Below are positions 1 through 8,982 of a stretch of 64,000 nucleotides of DNA, piece by piece. Numbering within the stretch: position 1 is the first letter of the stretch; each line of letters opens with the position of its first letter. Below the pieces are notes generated by a model that saw only the letters and a list, made by a program, of their open reading frames with translations, made no database searches and was not told where the DNA came from. This DNA is from JBFWWP01 sp050246115. Its GTDB lineage: Bacteria > Planctomycetota > UBA8108 > UBA1146 > JAJFFE01. The position numbers and the translations under genes are program-made. Location of the stretch: contig JBFWWP010000001.1 in NCBI GenBank assembly GCA_050246115.1, positions 310,001-374,000 of the forward strand, given 5' to 3'.

Positions 1-134
1 TCGATCGCGTCGTCCGTGAACTCCACTCGGTTTGCTTCGGGAGCGCTTGAGCCCGGGCGCCACTTGCTGATCCGGTGCAGCGTTCGCATTGCATCGTGAT
101 CGACCGGCCTCGCTCGGACCGGGTTTCTCAGCCG

Positions 135-183
135 CTACAGCCCTTGGTACCCTACAGCCCTTGGTACCTACAGCCCTTGGTAC
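135..183. repeat. 16-bp tandem repeat, three copies, overlapping a stop codon
   Basis: Three copies of the unit CTACAGCCCTTGGTAC lie at 135-150, 152-167 and 168-183. The third copy contains the stop codon of the minus-strand flavoprotein gene, so on that strand the final codons (KYQGL-stop) are copied twice more beyond the gene end. Slippage duplication is the simplest explanation. Confidence 0.9.
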
Positions 184-1799
184 TTCGGCCCGCCGGCATC
201 GCTGGGGACCGTCCACGTGATGATCTGGTACGGGTCGAGAATGTCGCAGGTCTTGCAGTGTACGCAGTTCGAGTGGTTGATCCGGAGCTGTTTGCCGCCG
301 CGAGGATCGTCGACCATCTCGTACACGTTGGCCGGGCAGAAGCGCTCACACGGGTTCCCGAACTCGGTCGCACACCGAGTCCGACAGATGTCCGTATCCG
401 CGACCAGCAGGTGCGAAGGTTGGTGCTCGTCGTGGATGGACCCCGCGTGGTACACCTGCGTGACCTTGTCGATCAGGTACTTCCCGTCGTAGGTCAACGG
501 GGCGCGCTTGCCGGGCGCCCGCGACAGCGGCTTCATTTCTCGGTAGTCCGGCTCGATCTCCTTGCGTTCGCGGCCAATTCCACCGAGTACGTACTTGATC
601 CCGGCTTTCATGCCGCCGAGCCAGAAGCCCGACTTGAACTCCTGGCGATAGTTTCGGACTCGGTATAGTTCTTCCTTCAACCAGGACTCCTGGAAGCGGC
701 GTTCGAATCCAGCCAGGGTCGCCGCCGAGAAGTCGCCGCGTTCGGTGGCTTCGAGCAGGGTCTCGGATGCCAGCAGGCCACTTTTGATCGCGGTGTGGAT
801 GCCCTTCAGCCGGCTGATGTTCAACAGCGAGGCGCCGTCCCCAACGATGAGAAATCCATCGCCGTAGCCGCGTGGACGCGACCAGTATCCGCCTTCGGGC
901 ACAGCCTTGGCGCCGGCCTTCAGGATCTCTCCTCCTTCGAGGATGGCGCGCACGAAGGGGTGGGTTTTCCAGCGCTGGAAGTTCTCCCACGGATCGTTGT
1001 AGGGAGAGCCACTATCGAGCGCGGAAACGAAGCCCACGGACACCCGGTCGTTCGGGAGACCGTAGATCCACGAGCCCCCGTACTCGTGGCCGCCGAGCGG
1101 CCAACCGGCGGTGTGCACCACGCGACCGGCAGCGAAGCGCCCCGCGGGCAGCTGCCAGAGCTCCTTGCAGCCGGTGCCATAGGTCTGCGGGTTGGGTCCG
1201 TCGAGGCGCAGCTTGTCGACGAGCGCACGGGTCAACGAGCCGCGGACGCCCTCGCCGAGGACCGTGCAGTTGGCGATGAGATCGGCGCCGGGCTCGAACG
1301 CTGGGCCAGGGCTTCCGTCCGCGTTGAGCCCCTTGTCGACCGTGCGGACTCCGGTCACGCGATCGCCCTCGAACAGGAGTTCCTTTCCCGGGAACCCCTC
1401 GAACACCATGACGTCGAGTGCTTCGAGCTTCTCCTTCAGCCAAACGACGAGTTCGGACAAGGTGACCATGAAGTAGCCGTGGTTCTTCAGGAACGGCGGT
1501 ACCGGCAGGGTCCGTGCGGATTGCTGGCCGAGGAGATGGACGCTCTCGTGGGTTACCTTGCAATCGATCGGGCAGCCAGCGGCTTCGAGTCCCTCGGGAA
1601 AGAGCTCCAGGAGGGAGCGCGGGTCGAGGATCGCCCCCGAGAGGGTGTGGGCCCCAACGCTCTGCGCCTTCTCGATGACCGCGAGTTGGAGGTCCGAGCC
1701 GCGGGCGCGCGCTGCGCGAGCGAGGTGGTATGCCGCCGCCAGGTTCGCGGGCCCGGCACCGACGAACAAGATGTCTACCGGCAGTTGCTCGCGTTCCAT
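168..1799 (-). CDS. Electron transfer flavoprotein-ubiquinone oxidoreductase (ETF-QO)
   Basis: This 543-aa protein should pass electrons from reduced ETF to quinone at the membrane, linking fatty-acid and amino-acid oxidation to respiration. The N-terminus has the FAD-binding glycine motif GAGPANLAAA (residues 14-23). The middle matches the family quinone-binding region (GYFMVTLSELVVWLKEKLEA). The C-terminus has a ferredoxin-like 4Fe-4S domain with Cys-rich stretches (CATEFGNPCERFCP and NCVHCKTCD). Length equals the family norm. The ATG at 1799 is preceded on the minus strand by a GAGGAG element. No etfA or etfB partner lies in view. The stop codon sits in a 16-bp tandem repeat. Confidence 0.95.
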   Translation of the reverse strand: MEREQLPVDILFVGAGPANLAAAYHLARAARARGSDLQLAVIEKAQSVGAHTLSGAILDPRSLLELFPEGLEAAGCPIDCKVTHESVHLLGQQSARTLPVPPFLKNHGYFMVTLSELVVWLKEKLEALDVMVFEGFPGKELLFEGDRVTGVRTVDKGLNADGSPGPAFEPGADLIANCTVLGEGVRGSLTRALVDKLRLDGPNPQTYGTGCKELWQLPAGRFAAGRVVHTAGWPLGGHEYGGSWIYGLPNDRVSVGFVSALDSGSPYNDPWENFQRWKTHPFVRAILEGGEILKAGAKAVPEGGYWSRPRGYGDGFLIVGDGASLLNISRLKGIHTAIKSGLLASETLLEATERGDFSAATLAGFERRFQESWLKEELYRVRNYRQEFKSGFWLGGMKAGIKYVLGGIGRERKEIEPDYREMKPLSRAPGKRAPLTYDGKYLIDKVTQVYHAGSIHDEHQPSHLLVADTDICRTRCATEFGNPCERFCPANVYEMVDDPRGGKQLRINHSNCVHCKTCDILDPYQIITWTVPSDAGGPKYQGL

Positions 1800-2161
1800 G
1801 TGCTACGGTACTCCTCATGGCTTGGATTGGGCGACGTGCGCTTTCACCCTCGAGGGGGCGATGTCCGCTGCATGCGGGATGCGGTCCCAACGCTGCGAAG
1901 CAAGGCGCCTGCAAGGGAATGAAGCAAGGCGCCTGCAAGGGAATATGGGGTGAGGCGACCGACACTGTCAATGGCGAAGGCCCAGCCAACCGCAGACCGT
2001 GGTGCTCGGCACCGACCGCTGCCCGAGCCGGCGACAAGGATGGCACACGATTCGCTTTCCGAACGTTCTTCGGACCGGCAAAGTGGGCTCCGACGCAGCC
2101 GCCGGGACGAGGCGACAATCAACACTGACCCGAGCGCGGTCCCGAACCCCGAGGAGGTCCC
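1800..2161. other. Divergent intergenic region
   Basis: This 362-bp stretch separates the divergent ETF-QO gene and the 1043-aa anchored protein. It must hold both promoters, but no convincing -35/-10 pair was found. It contains a perfect 24-bp tandem duplication (1897-1944). A strong SD (GAGGAGG) lies just before the ATG at 2162. Confidence 0.5.
1897..1944. repeat. Perfect 24-bp tandem duplication
   Basis: The unit beginning GAAGCAAGGCGCCTGC occupies 1897-1920 and is repeated exactly at 1921-1944, in the divergent intergenic region. Confidence 0.9.
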
Positions 2162-5100
2162 ATGGAGTCCCACCCCGCAATCCTTCGTCAGCGTTTTGCT
2201 CGGAGTCAAGGCCGAACCACGGTCTTGGGTGCCGTGGTGCTCGCACTCTTGATCGTCGCCGGGGTGTCGTTCTTCGTCTGGCGGACCACGCCGGAGGCGC
2301 CTGTCCGGGTTCCCGACTCGGAGACGCAGGAGGCGATGATCGAGGCGTCGACCGCCAAGGATGCGGCGTCAGAGCCCGAGTTCGGGGCGACTCCAGACGC
2401 CGCGGCGCCGGTTGCGGACCTCGGCAGCGAGGCCGGGAACGGCACGAAGGATCCGCACCTGGTTCTGACCGGCGTCGTCCGCGGCGCCCAAGGTCCGATC
2501 GCGGGCGCGGTCGTCCATTGGCTCCCGAGCGACCGCGGCGACTGGGACGCCGTGCGCTACGACGCTTCGTTCCTGTCGGATCTCGACGTGGGGAGTTCGA
2601 GTCACGCCACCGCGCGGGCTGACCGGTTGACCGCCCGGAGCGGCGAAGACGGCACGTACCGGTTGGTCGTCGCCAAAGCGCGAAACCCCTCTGGCGTGGC
2701 CTTGGCCTCGCACCCGAATCACACCACCGTGGTTCGAGATCTGGGTGCCGGCCCCGACATGCCCGAACTGCAAGTGGGCGGAGCAGGCGCACAGAAAGAC
2801 GACGTCGGCGCCGATCCGGTTCGCGATGTCATCCCCAACGAGAACGGCGAGGTCGTCGTTCAACTCGATTTCGAGCTCGCTCCCGCCGGCCAGATCACGG
2901 GTCGTGTCGTCGACGCTCGTTCGGGCCAGCCGGCCGCGGGCATGAAGGTCACTGCGACCCTCCACCGATCCGACGACTCCCCGTGGGCTCGCCTGTTCTT
3001 CAACCAAGGTCATCAGGGTCCGCAGGCGAGTGTGGCCGAAGATGGTTCCTACCGCCTTCAGGGGCTGAAACCCGCCGAGTACCGGGTCGTCGCCGAGACC
3101 GGTGACAGTGAGTACGTGCCCACCCGTGGGGGAGGATCGCGCAAGGTGTTGCTGGCAGCACACACGGTCGTCGACGGCGTGGACCTCCTCGCCGAGCTGG
3201 GAGGAGTCATCGAAGGCCGAGTGGTGGATGTGCATGGCGCCGGCGTCGGGGACGCCCGGGTCATCGCGATCGCATCGGACCTCGTGCAGGCCATGATGAA
3301 GGGGGACACGGAGGGGCTAGGGCTCATGGGCCGTGAACCGGTACAGTCGGCACCCGACGGGTCGTTTCGAGTTCGAGGACTCGCACTGGGCAAGACCTAT
3401 GAGGTGAGTTCCGCGCACGAGGGATTGGCCTTCGCCACGAGCCCCGGTGTGGAGCTTACCGAAGAGCAACGACTCGCGGTCGTCGAGATCGTGTTGACCG
3501 AAGGTTCGACGATCTCGGGGATCCTCCGCTACACGACCGGAGAGGTGGCCTCGGACGAGACGGTCGGCTTGACGCCAGACTTCACGTCGGGTTGGGCCAA
3601 CTCGGCCATGATGTTCTTGGGCCAGGGCGTGAACGGCAGTCTCGAGACCGGACCCGACGGGAGCTTCGAGTTCGCTCACTTGCGCGCCGGCAAGTATCGG
3701 TTGCAGGCTGGCGACTCGGGCGGCTTTGCGTTCTTTGGGCGCGACAGCGACAAGGTGAAGACCATCGAGGTCGACGGGGTCACACACGTGGCAAACGTCG
3801 AGCTATCGATCGAGCGCGAACCTGAGGTGCTCCCCGAAGGAGCGCCCGGGACGCTGAGTGGGATCGTGATCGACGACCTGGGCCAACCTGTCCCCGGCGC
3901 GAACATCCAGGCCGTTTCGCTAACGGGGGGCGGACTCCAAGTGACGTCCGCCGAGGCCGATGGGCGGTTTCGCATGGAGGTCACGGGATCGGGTTCGTTC
4001 CACGTCACTGCCGAAGCGAAGGGCTTTGGTGGCGCGAGTGAGCAAGCCGAGCCGGGCACCACCGGACTGACGCTCGTGCTTTCGCGCTTGGCGCACGTCA
4101 GCGGGCGCGTGCTGCTGCCCGATGGAGCCGTCCCCGGCCTCGTGTTTCGAGTTTCGGCCGAACGAGTGGAACCCGAGGGTGACCCGACGGCCCGCCTTCG
4201 TCGCGTGCAGTTTCAGGGTGAGGACTCGGCGGACGGGAAGCCAGACGGCACGTTCACCCTCGCGGACGTGGACGTCGGTCGGATCCGGTTGGTCGCGACA
4301 GTCCCCGGTTTCGCCCCGACCGCCAGTCACGAGTTCGAGGTTGCAGCCGGCTCTTTCGTCGAGGGGATCGAGTTCACGGTCACCCGTGGGGGGGTGGTTG
4401 CGGGGAGCGTGCAGCTCACGACCGGTCAGCCGTTGAGCGGCGCCCGGGTGATTCTCGTTGCCGATGACACGAGCGAGGCAGAGGAGGCGATGCGTCTCTT
4501 CATGCCGGGGATGGGAGGGCAGGAGTTCGAGCTGACCGACATGGATGGCCGCTTCGAGATTGCGCGCGTCACTCCCGGCGCCTACCGGATTTCGGCCACG
4601 CACCCGGAGTATGCAGCGAGTGAACCCGAGCGAGTCCGGGTCGGGGAAGATCAGCGAGTCGAAGTCAGGCCGTTACGCCTCTCGCCAGGCGCGACCGTTC
4701 GAGGGGTCGTGCGCTTCGGCGACGAAACGCGGCAGGGCGTCATGGTGCAACTCGTGAGTTCCGAGCACCCGTTCCAGATGGCGAACACCGATCCTCGAGG
4801 AAGCTACCGCTTCACAGGCGTAGCGCCCGGGGAATACGCGCTGCAGGTCATCGACCTCGCGGGGTCCCGCACCACCGGAATGGCCATGCGCATTCGCACC
4901 CTGCAAGTGGAGGGCGACGGTGAGATCGAGCTCAACTTGGACTTCAAGGCGGGTCGGACGGTGTTCGGCAACATCCGTGGCGTTGCCGGCGGCATGCGCA
5001 TGGTGACGATTCGTCGCCCAGGGGGGCCACTGCCCGAGGAGATGAACCCGATGGACATGAAGGCCCAGGTGGAGTTCGCGAAGTACACCGCGGGGATGAC

Positions 5101-5293
5101 CATGGTGACTGAGGACGGCGAGTATCGGGTCGAGGGCGTCGAGCCCGGAGAGTACGTGCTCGAGGTCCCGTTCATGCCCGAGAATCCACTGGCTGCCGAG
5201 GCGCAGCAAGGTGTTGATCGCACCCCGTTCTTCCGCAAGGAGATTCGGGTCGGCGACGCCGACGTCGAGGTGGACATCGAGCTCGAGAAGTAG
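2162..5293 (+). CDS. Membrane-anchored protein with repeated carboxypeptidase-regulatory-like domains
   Basis: This 1043-aa protein starts at an ATG behind a strong SD (GAGGAGG). A single transmembrane segment (about residues 20-42, LGAVVLALLIVAGVSFFVW) follows a short basic N-terminus, so the rest is probably extracytoplasmic. At least eight Ig-like repeats follow, each opening with a G-x-V-x-D motif: GRVVDARSGQPAAGMKV, GRVVDVHGAGVGDARV, GIVIDDLGQPVPGANI, GRVLLPDGAVPGLVF, GSVQLTTGQPLSGARV and others. Each ends in a G-x-Y/F-x-(V/L)-x-(G/V)-(L/V)-x-P-G-x-Y-type strand. These match the carboxypeptidase regulatory-like (CarboxypepD_reg) fold. No catalytic domain is visible. A structural or adhesive role is inferred. 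Confidence 0.85.
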   Translation: MESHPAILRQRFARSQGRTTVLGAVVLALLIVAGVSFFVWRTTPEAPVRVPDSETQEAMIEASTAKDAASEPEFGATPDAAAPVADLGSEAGNGTKDPHLVLTGVVRGAQGPIAGAVVHWLPSDRGDWDAVRYDASFLSDLDVGSSSHATARADRLTARSGEDGTYRLVVAKARNPSGVALASHPNHTTVVRDLGAGPDMPELQVGGAGAQKDDVGADPVRDVIPNENGEVVVQLDFELAPAGQITGRVVDARSGQPAAGMKVTATLHRSDDSPWARLFFNQGHQGPQASVAEDGSYRLQGLKPAEYRVVAETGDSEYVPTRGGGSRKVLLAAHTVVDGVDLLAELGGVIEGRVVDVHGAGVGDARVIAIASDLVQAMMKGDTEGLGLMGREPVQSAPDGSFRVRGLALGKTYEVSSAHEGLAFATSPGVELTEEQRLAVVEIVLTEGSTISGILRYTTGEVASDETVGLTPDFTSGWANSAMMFLGQGVNGSLETGPDGSFEFAHLRAGKYRLQAGDSGGFAFFGRDSDKVKTIEVDGVTHVANVELSIEREPEVLPEGAPGTLSGIVIDDLGQPVPGANIQAVSLTGGGLQVTSAEADGRFRMEVTGSGSFHVTAEAKGFGGASEQAEPGTTGLTLVLSRLAHVSGRVLLPDGAVPGLVFRVSAERVEPEGDPTARLRRVQFQGEDSADGKPDGTFTLADVDVGRIRLVATVPGFAPTASHEFEVAAGSFVEGIEFTVTRGGVVAGSVQLTTGQPLSGARVILVADDTSEAEEAMRLFMPGMGGQEFELTDMDGRFEIARVTPGAYRISATHPEYAASEPERVRVGEDQRVEVRPLRLSPGATVRGVVRFGDETRQGVMVQLVSSEHPFQMANTDPRGSYRFTGVAPGEYALQVIDLAGSRTTGMAMRIRTLQVEGDGEIELNLDFKAGRTVFGNIRGVAGGMRMVTIRRPGGPLPEEMNPMDMKAQVEFAKYTAGMTMVTEDGEYRVEGVEPGEYVLEVPFMPENPLAAEAQQGVDRTPFFRKEIRVGDADVEVDIELEK

Positions 5294-5478
5294 CCCCTCG
5301 TCCGGTGTGGCCGGCGAGCCTCGTCTTGCAAGCCGCGTAACGCAGCGCTATGCCATATTGCCCCGCGAGTTTCGCTCGACCGCACGGATACGAAACCGCC
5401 GACTGGCCTGGTGTGGCCCGTGAGCCGCGGGTCGGCACCGGCGGCGGCCGCGGGCGGTGCGTGGACAGAGGAGGGGCA

Positions 5479-6987
5479 TTGGCCAAGAAGAACACGCTGA
5501 GGATGGACGGCGGGCGGTTGACACTCGCCGACCTCGCCGCGATTGCCGATCGCGAAGTGAACCTCGCCCTGACGGCCGACGCGCGCAAAGCGGTGCGCCG
5601 GGCCCGCAAGGTCGTCGATGGTTTCATCGATCGCGACGAAGTGGCGTACGGGATCACCACCGGGTTCGGTCGCTTCTGTCGGGTTCGCATCTCTCCGGAC
5701 CAGGCGCGGGAGCTGCAACGGAATCTGCTGCGAAGCCATGGCGCCGGGGTGGGTGAACCGTTTGCTCCCGAAGTCGCGCGGCTGTGTGTGGCCTTGCGTG
5801 CCAACACCTTGGCCCAGGGCCACAGTGGGATCGGCCTACCCACGCTCGAACTCCTGCTGGCGATCTACAACGAGGACATCGTCCCCTGGATCCCGTCGCA
5901 AGGGTCGGTCGGTGCTTGTGGGGATCTGGCGCCGTTGGCGCATCTGGCCCAGGTGCTCATCGGCGAAGGGCGCGCGTTCGTGGACGGCGCTTGGATCAGC
6001 GGCGGCGAGGCCCTCGAGCGTCGCGGGCTGCGACCCGTGGAACTCCAGGCCAAGGAAGGTCTGTCGTTGATCAATGGCGTCCAAGCCTCGGCCGCACTCC
6101 TGGCTGTCGCCCTGATCCGCGCTCGGCGACTACTGGCCGCGGCCAATTTCGCGGCGGCAATGAGCTTGGACGCGCTGCTCGGTAGTTTGATGGCGTTCGA
6201 TGCCCGTGTGCAACGGGTGAGACCGCACGCGGGACAAGAAGTCGTCGCCCAACGCGTGCGCTCGTTGCTCGCGGGAAGCGCCATCCACCGCTCGCACCGG
6301 GACTGCGGCAAGGTGCAGGATGCGTACTCCCTGCGGTGTGTGCCCCAGGTCCATGGCGCGGTGCACGATGGATTGGCCTACGTCGAGCAGGTGCTGGTGA
6401 GGGAGTGCAATTCCGCAACCGATAACCCGCTCGTCTTTCCGGAAGAAGGTGAGATCGTATCGGGCGGCAACTTCCACGGTGCGCCGGTTTCGTATGTCGC
6501 GGATCTCTTGAGCATCCTGATCACGGATCTCGCTTCGATCTCCGAACGGAGGATCGAGCGACTGGTCAACCCGGACCTGAGTGGTTTGCCCGCATTCTTG
6601 AGTCGGAGCGAGGGTTTGGAGTCGGGCTACATGATGGCCCAGGTCACTGCCGCAGCGCTGACTTCGGAGAACAAGGTGTTGGCTCACCCCGCCTCGGTCG
6701 ACAGCATTCCGACATCGGCCGGGACCGAGGATCACGTGAGCATGTCGACGCACGCGGGGCGCAAGGCGTTGCAGGTCGTCGGCAACGCCGAGCGGGTGCT
6801 CGCCATCGAGCTCCTGGTCGGTGCAGATGCTCTCGAGCTCCGCCGGCCGCTCCGGTCCGGCGCCAAACTCGAACGAGGCTTGGCGCAGTTTCGAAACGAG
6901 ATCCCGGCGCGAGTCGGGGATCGCGACCTCAACGGCGAGATCGAAGGCGCGGCTCGGTTCATCCGGGTCGGTGGGCTCGAGCCCTGA
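5479..6987 (+). CDS. hutH: Histidine ammonia-lyase (aromatic amino acid lyase family) with an Ala-Cys-Gly MIO site
   Basis: The enzyme should deaminate L-histidine to urocanate. I chose the TTG at 5479 because AGAGGAGG lies 4-5 nt upstream and gives 502 aa, the usual length; an open frame continues upstream to an ATG at 5350. Family motifs are present: YGITTGFG, the substrate-binding His in LLRSHGAGVGEP, NSATDNPL, SGGNFHGAPV and SIPTSAGTEDHVSM (Gln replaced by Thr). The MIO-forming triad, nearly always Ala-Ser-Gly, is Ala-Cys-Gly here (GSVGACGDLAPLAH, residues 146-148, codons GCT TGT GGG). No hutU, hutI or other histidine-utilisation gene is adjacent, so substrate specificity (His, Tyr or Phe) rests on motifs only. 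Confidence 0.9.
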   Translation: MAKKNTLRMDGGRLTLADLAAIADREVNLALTADARKAVRRARKVVDGFIDRDEVAYGITTGFGRFCRVRISPDQARELQRNLLRSHGAGVGEPFAPEVARLCVALRANTLAQGHSGIGLPTLELLLAIYNEDIVPWIPSQGSVGACGDLAPLAHLAQVLIGEGRAFVDGAWISGGEALERRGLRPVELQAKEGLSLINGVQASAALLAVALIRARRLLAAANFAAAMSLDALLGSLMAFDARVQRVRPHAGQEVVAQRVRSLLAGSAIHRSHRDCGKVQDAYSLRCVPQVHGAVHDGLAYVEQVLVRECNSATDNPLVFPEEGEIVSGGNFHGAPVSYVADLLSILITDLASISERRIERLVNPDLSGLPAFLSRSEGLESGYMMAQVTAAALTSENKVLAHPASVDSIPTSAGTEDHVSMSTHAGRKALQVVGNAERVLAIELLVGADALELRRPLRSGAKLERGLAQFRNEIPARVGDRDLNGEIEGAARFIRVGGLEP

Positions 6988-7055
6988 GCCACGAGAGTGT
7001 CGCCGAAGGCGAGCGTTCGTGGGTGAAGCGGTAGCGGCTTGGCCGCGGTCGCAAG

Positions 7056-7076
7056 GGGGCTTTCGAAAGCCCCTTT
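7056..7076 (+). terminator. Probable rho-independent terminator after the ammonia-lyase gene
   Basis: A perfect GGGGCTTT/AAAGCCCC hairpin (7056-7073) with a CG centre is followed by TTT. The U-tract is short, so its strength is uncertain. Confidence 0.5.
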
Positions 7077-7224
7077 GAACTGGCAACCTGGTCCCCCTTC
7101 AAGCTCCCGCAAGCGCTTGATGGGAGACTTCGACGAAGCCCGTCGGGTGCCGAGTCGACGATGAGCTCCGACCGCGGGGCCCGACGCTTCGCCCCCTCGG
7201 CTCCTGGATGGAAGCAGCGCCAAG

Positions 7225-8790
7225 ATGTCGGTCCTGCGACTACGCCCCCTCCAAGACGACAACCTTCCCGTTGCGATCGAGATTCCCGAGTCGGGTACCA
7301 CGTTCGGCCGCGACGAGGGCAATCAGGTGCGTTTGTCGGCTACCCGGTACCCCCATGTCTCAGGGTTTCACGCCCGCGTATTCTCGGACGTGACTGGCGT
7401 GACGGTCGTCGATCTCGGATCGAAGAACGGTACGTTCGTGAACGGTCGGCGTGTCGATCGGGCGGAACTGCGCGCCGGAGACTTGCTGCAGTTCGGTGGC
7501 AAGCTCGGACCCCGATTCGCGGTGGTCCACCGGGATGCCGGCGACTCGACTCTCGCTCTGCTCGCGGGCAACTCGACGGCCGACCGTCCAGTGCCGGACC
7601 GAGCCGGGGCAAGCAGCCCAGCGCCCGCCGCGGCTGCTGCGGTTGCCGAACGGGGGAAGCGGGGCCGACGTCGCTTGCGCCTGGGCATCTCGTTGTTCGG
7701 GGTTCTCGTTTTCGCGGTGGGCGTTGGCGTCGTGCTCGCCCGTTGGGGCGGACGGCTCTTCGACCCGGGCGACGCCACGCCCCCGGAGGCGTCGCAGGTT
7801 GCGTTGCTCGAGCGTATCAACGACATCCTCGAGCAGCGCTTCCAAGAGTCGGAACGACGCCAACGCGAACTCCTCGAGCGGGTCGAGGCCGAAGGGCAGT
7901 CGTTGACCACCGAACGCGATCGACTGGTGGCCCGGTTGGCGATCCTCGAGGAGCGGGGGGACGTCGACTCTCCGGAGGGGGTCGAGCTGCGCGCCCTACT
8001 GGCCCACATCCAAGATCGCCTCGATCGCCGCGCGCCCATGGAGGTCGAGTCGCTGCCGGAAGGGGAGTTCTCCCAGGTCCTCCGATCGGTGGTTCTGCTG
8101 GAAACGACGACTCAGTTCCGGGATGTCGTCAGTGGCCGTATTCTCCACGTTTCCGAGGAGGCCGAGGGGCGCCCTCCGCTGCCAAACCTCGACGACCGGG
8201 GCGCGCCCCTGACGCAGCGGCGGACGGGATCTGGCTTCTGCGTCGCGGGCGATGGCTCGATCCTCACTTCCGCTCACGTGGTGGCCGGCGACGAGTGGGA
8301 GCGCGACCTCCCCACCGACTGGCAACTCCGACCCGAGGTCAGAGTCACGGCAACCTTCGCCGGGAGTTCCGTACGGGCTCCAGCCGTGGTCGTCCGGGTA
8401 TCTCCGGAGCCCGCCACCGATCTCGCCGTGGTCCGGGTGAGCCCGTTCCCCGAGATGCCTTTCATCACCGGCTTTCGTTTGGACCAACCGACCCCGTCGG
8501 TCGGCGCAGCCGTGCGAATCGTTGGTTTTCCCCTCGGAACGCAGGTCCCGCACCGAGGCGACGAAGTCCTGCCATCGGTCTTCCAGGGAATCGTCAGCCG
8601 AGTCGTGGACCCGTACCTGCAGATCGACGCTGGCGTTCACCCGGGTAACAGCGGCGGGCCGTTGGTCGACAGTCGCGGCCACGTGATCGGCGTGGTGACG
8701 GCCGTGCAAGTCGTCGGAGGAGGCGAGATCCTATCGGGTTTGGGTTACGCCGTCCCCATTCGGAGCGCACGTCTGGTCTGGTCGCAGTAG
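7225..8790 (+). CDS. FHA domain-transmembrane-trypsin-like serine protease
   Basis: This 521-aa protein has a cytoplasmic-type FHA phosphothreonine-binding domain at residues 1-100 (FGRDEGNQVRL, VSGFHARVF, DLGSKNGTFVNG). A linker, one transmembrane helix (about 154-174) and a coiled coil (about 190-270) follow. The C-terminal S1C/HtrA-type protease has a full triad: His351 in LTSAHVV, Asp399 in ATDLAVV and Ser476 in HPGNSGGPL. No PDZ domain follows. The arrangement suggests that a phosphorylated cytoplasmic partner is coupled to an exterior protease. Several Ser/Thr kinases lie in this window, but a direct link is only inferred. Confidence 0.85.
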   Translation: MSVLRLRPLQDDNLPVAIEIPESGTTFGRDEGNQVRLSATRYPHVSGFHARVFSDVTGVTVVDLGSKNGTFVNGRRVDRAELRAGDLLQFGGKLGPRFAVVHRDAGDSTLALLAGNSTADRPVPDRAGASSPAPAAAAAVAERGKRGRRRLRLGISLFGVLVFAVGVGVVLARWGGRLFDPGDATPPEASQVALLERINDILEQRFQESERRQRELLERVEAEGQSLTTERDRLVARLAILEERGDVDSPEGVELRALLAHIQDRLDRRAPMEVESLPEGEFSQVLRSVVLLETTTQFRDVVSGRILHVSEEAEGRPPLPNLDDRGAPLTQRRTGSGFCVAGDGSILTSAHVVAGDEWERDLPTDWQLRPEVRVTATFAGSSVRAPAVVVRVSPEPATDLAVVRVSPFPEMPFITGFRLDQPTPSVGAAVRIVGFPLGTQVPHRGDEVLPSVFQGIVSRVVDPYLQIDAGVHPGNSGGPLVDSRGHVIGVVTAVQVVGGGEILSGLGYAVPIRSARLVWSQ

Positions 8791-8982
8791 ACCTGAGACA
8801 AGGGGGCGCGACGCGGCCGCCTCAGGCTTCCGGAGGGGAGTCGGCTGAGCGCGGAGCGCAGGCAGGGAGCCGGTAGAAGACTCGGCGCTCGCATTGCGCT
8901 AGAGTTCCCGTCGGGTGCGGCCGATCCAGGGCGCGGGGGCCTTCACCCGAGTGTCGCGAACGCGGCTCGGAAGGGGAGACGG

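Noticed and set aside
1012..2118. Long antisense ORFs opposite the ETF-QO gene
   Set aside because: High-GC DNA keeps opposite frames open. The ETF-QO protein is strongly conserved and these ORFs have no family features.
7161..8648. A 495-aa plus-strand ORF overlapping the FHA-protease gene
   Set aside because: It is Arg/Gly/Pro-rich shadow coding in another frame of a gene with clear domains.
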